In this document: positions 5,629 through 5,675 of the stretch, one piece after another
Numbering within the stretch: the stretch's first letter is position 1
How the letters are laid out: each line of letters begins with the position of its first letter
Source of the DNA: Kiritimatiellia bacterium
GTDB taxonomy: Bacteria > Verrucomicrobiota > Kiritimatiellia > RFP12 > UBA1067
Direction: 5' to 3'
Length of the DNA: 5,675 bases
NCBI GenBank assembly: GCA_017629455.1
Contig: JAGBXE010000131.1
Coordinates: forward strand, 1 to 5,675
Program-made: the position numbers and the translations under genes
The notes under the pieces: generated by a model
What the model was told of the DNA's origin: nothing
Databases searched by the model: none
The model's input: only the letters and a program-made list of their open reading frames with translations

Positions 5629-5675
5629 ATGAGTACACGCCCTCAAACGGTGAAGATGACAGGGCTTGCGACGGC
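5629..5675 (+). CDS. ptsI: Probable PTS enzyme I (phosphoenolpyruvate-protein phosphotransferase), N-terminal fragment
   Basis: An ATG immediately follows the ptsH stop codon and opens a frame of 15 codons that continues beyond the window (MSTRPQTVKMTGLAT). The KMTGLAT segment resembles the GxAxSxG strand near the start of enzyme I, which transfers phosphate from phosphoenolpyruvate to HPr, and ptsH-ptsI order is very common. No strong ribosome binding site is seen, so translation is probably coupled to ptsH. The fragment is too short to prove identity; position carries most of the weight. Confidence 0.55.
   Translation, partial: MSTRPQTVKMTGLAT

Overview
The window looks like a bacterial chromosome segment of moderate GC content from a Gram-negative (diderm, LPS-making) organism. 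The evidence is an lptA/lptB-type lipopolysaccharide export pair. The gene order lptA-lptB-hpf-hprK-ptsH, joined to a polysaccharide and sugar-acid catabolic pair, recalls the PVC group (Kiritimatiellota, Lentisphaerota or Verrucomicrobiota). That placement is an inference from gene content only. There are no RNA genes, insertion sequences, CRISPR arrays or long repeats.

Left arm (about 1-2097, minus strand): two closely linked genes read leftward. The first is an HpcH/HpaI-family class II aldolase (253 aa) with its catalytic and metal residues present. Two bases downstream begins a large protein (444 residues visible, running off the left edge) that aligns by eye with the catalytic barrel of GH67 alpha-glucuronidases, including spacing of the presumed catalytic acids, but without the usual N-terminal domain. 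Together they suggest a small uronic-acid or sugar-acid catabolic operon.

Middle (2098-2242): a short divergent intergenic region. It holds a TATAAT -10 element facing left and an extended -10 element (TGGTATACT) facing right, followed by a strong AGGAGG ribosome binding site and a TTG start codon.

Right arm (2243-5675, plus strand): a tightly packed operon. It encodes an exported two-part LptC-like/LptA-like protein, the LptB ATPase (16 bp overlap), a short ribosome hibernation factor HPF, HPr kinase/phosphorylase (HprK), HPr (11 bp overlap) and the first 15 codons of what is probably PTS enzyme I. A near-consensus sigma70-type promoter (TTGTAA-17-TATAAT) lies inside the 3' end of lptB and could drive hpf-hprK-ptsH-ptsI separately from the export genes.

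The right arm joins envelope assembly, ribosome hibernation and carbon-state sensing (HprK acting on HPr, with enzyme I as phosphodonor). The most unusual points are the probable LptC-LptA fusion, a tyrosine at the HprK position where a catalytic histidine is expected, the GH67-like enzyme reduced to its barrel, and the promoter embedded in lptB.
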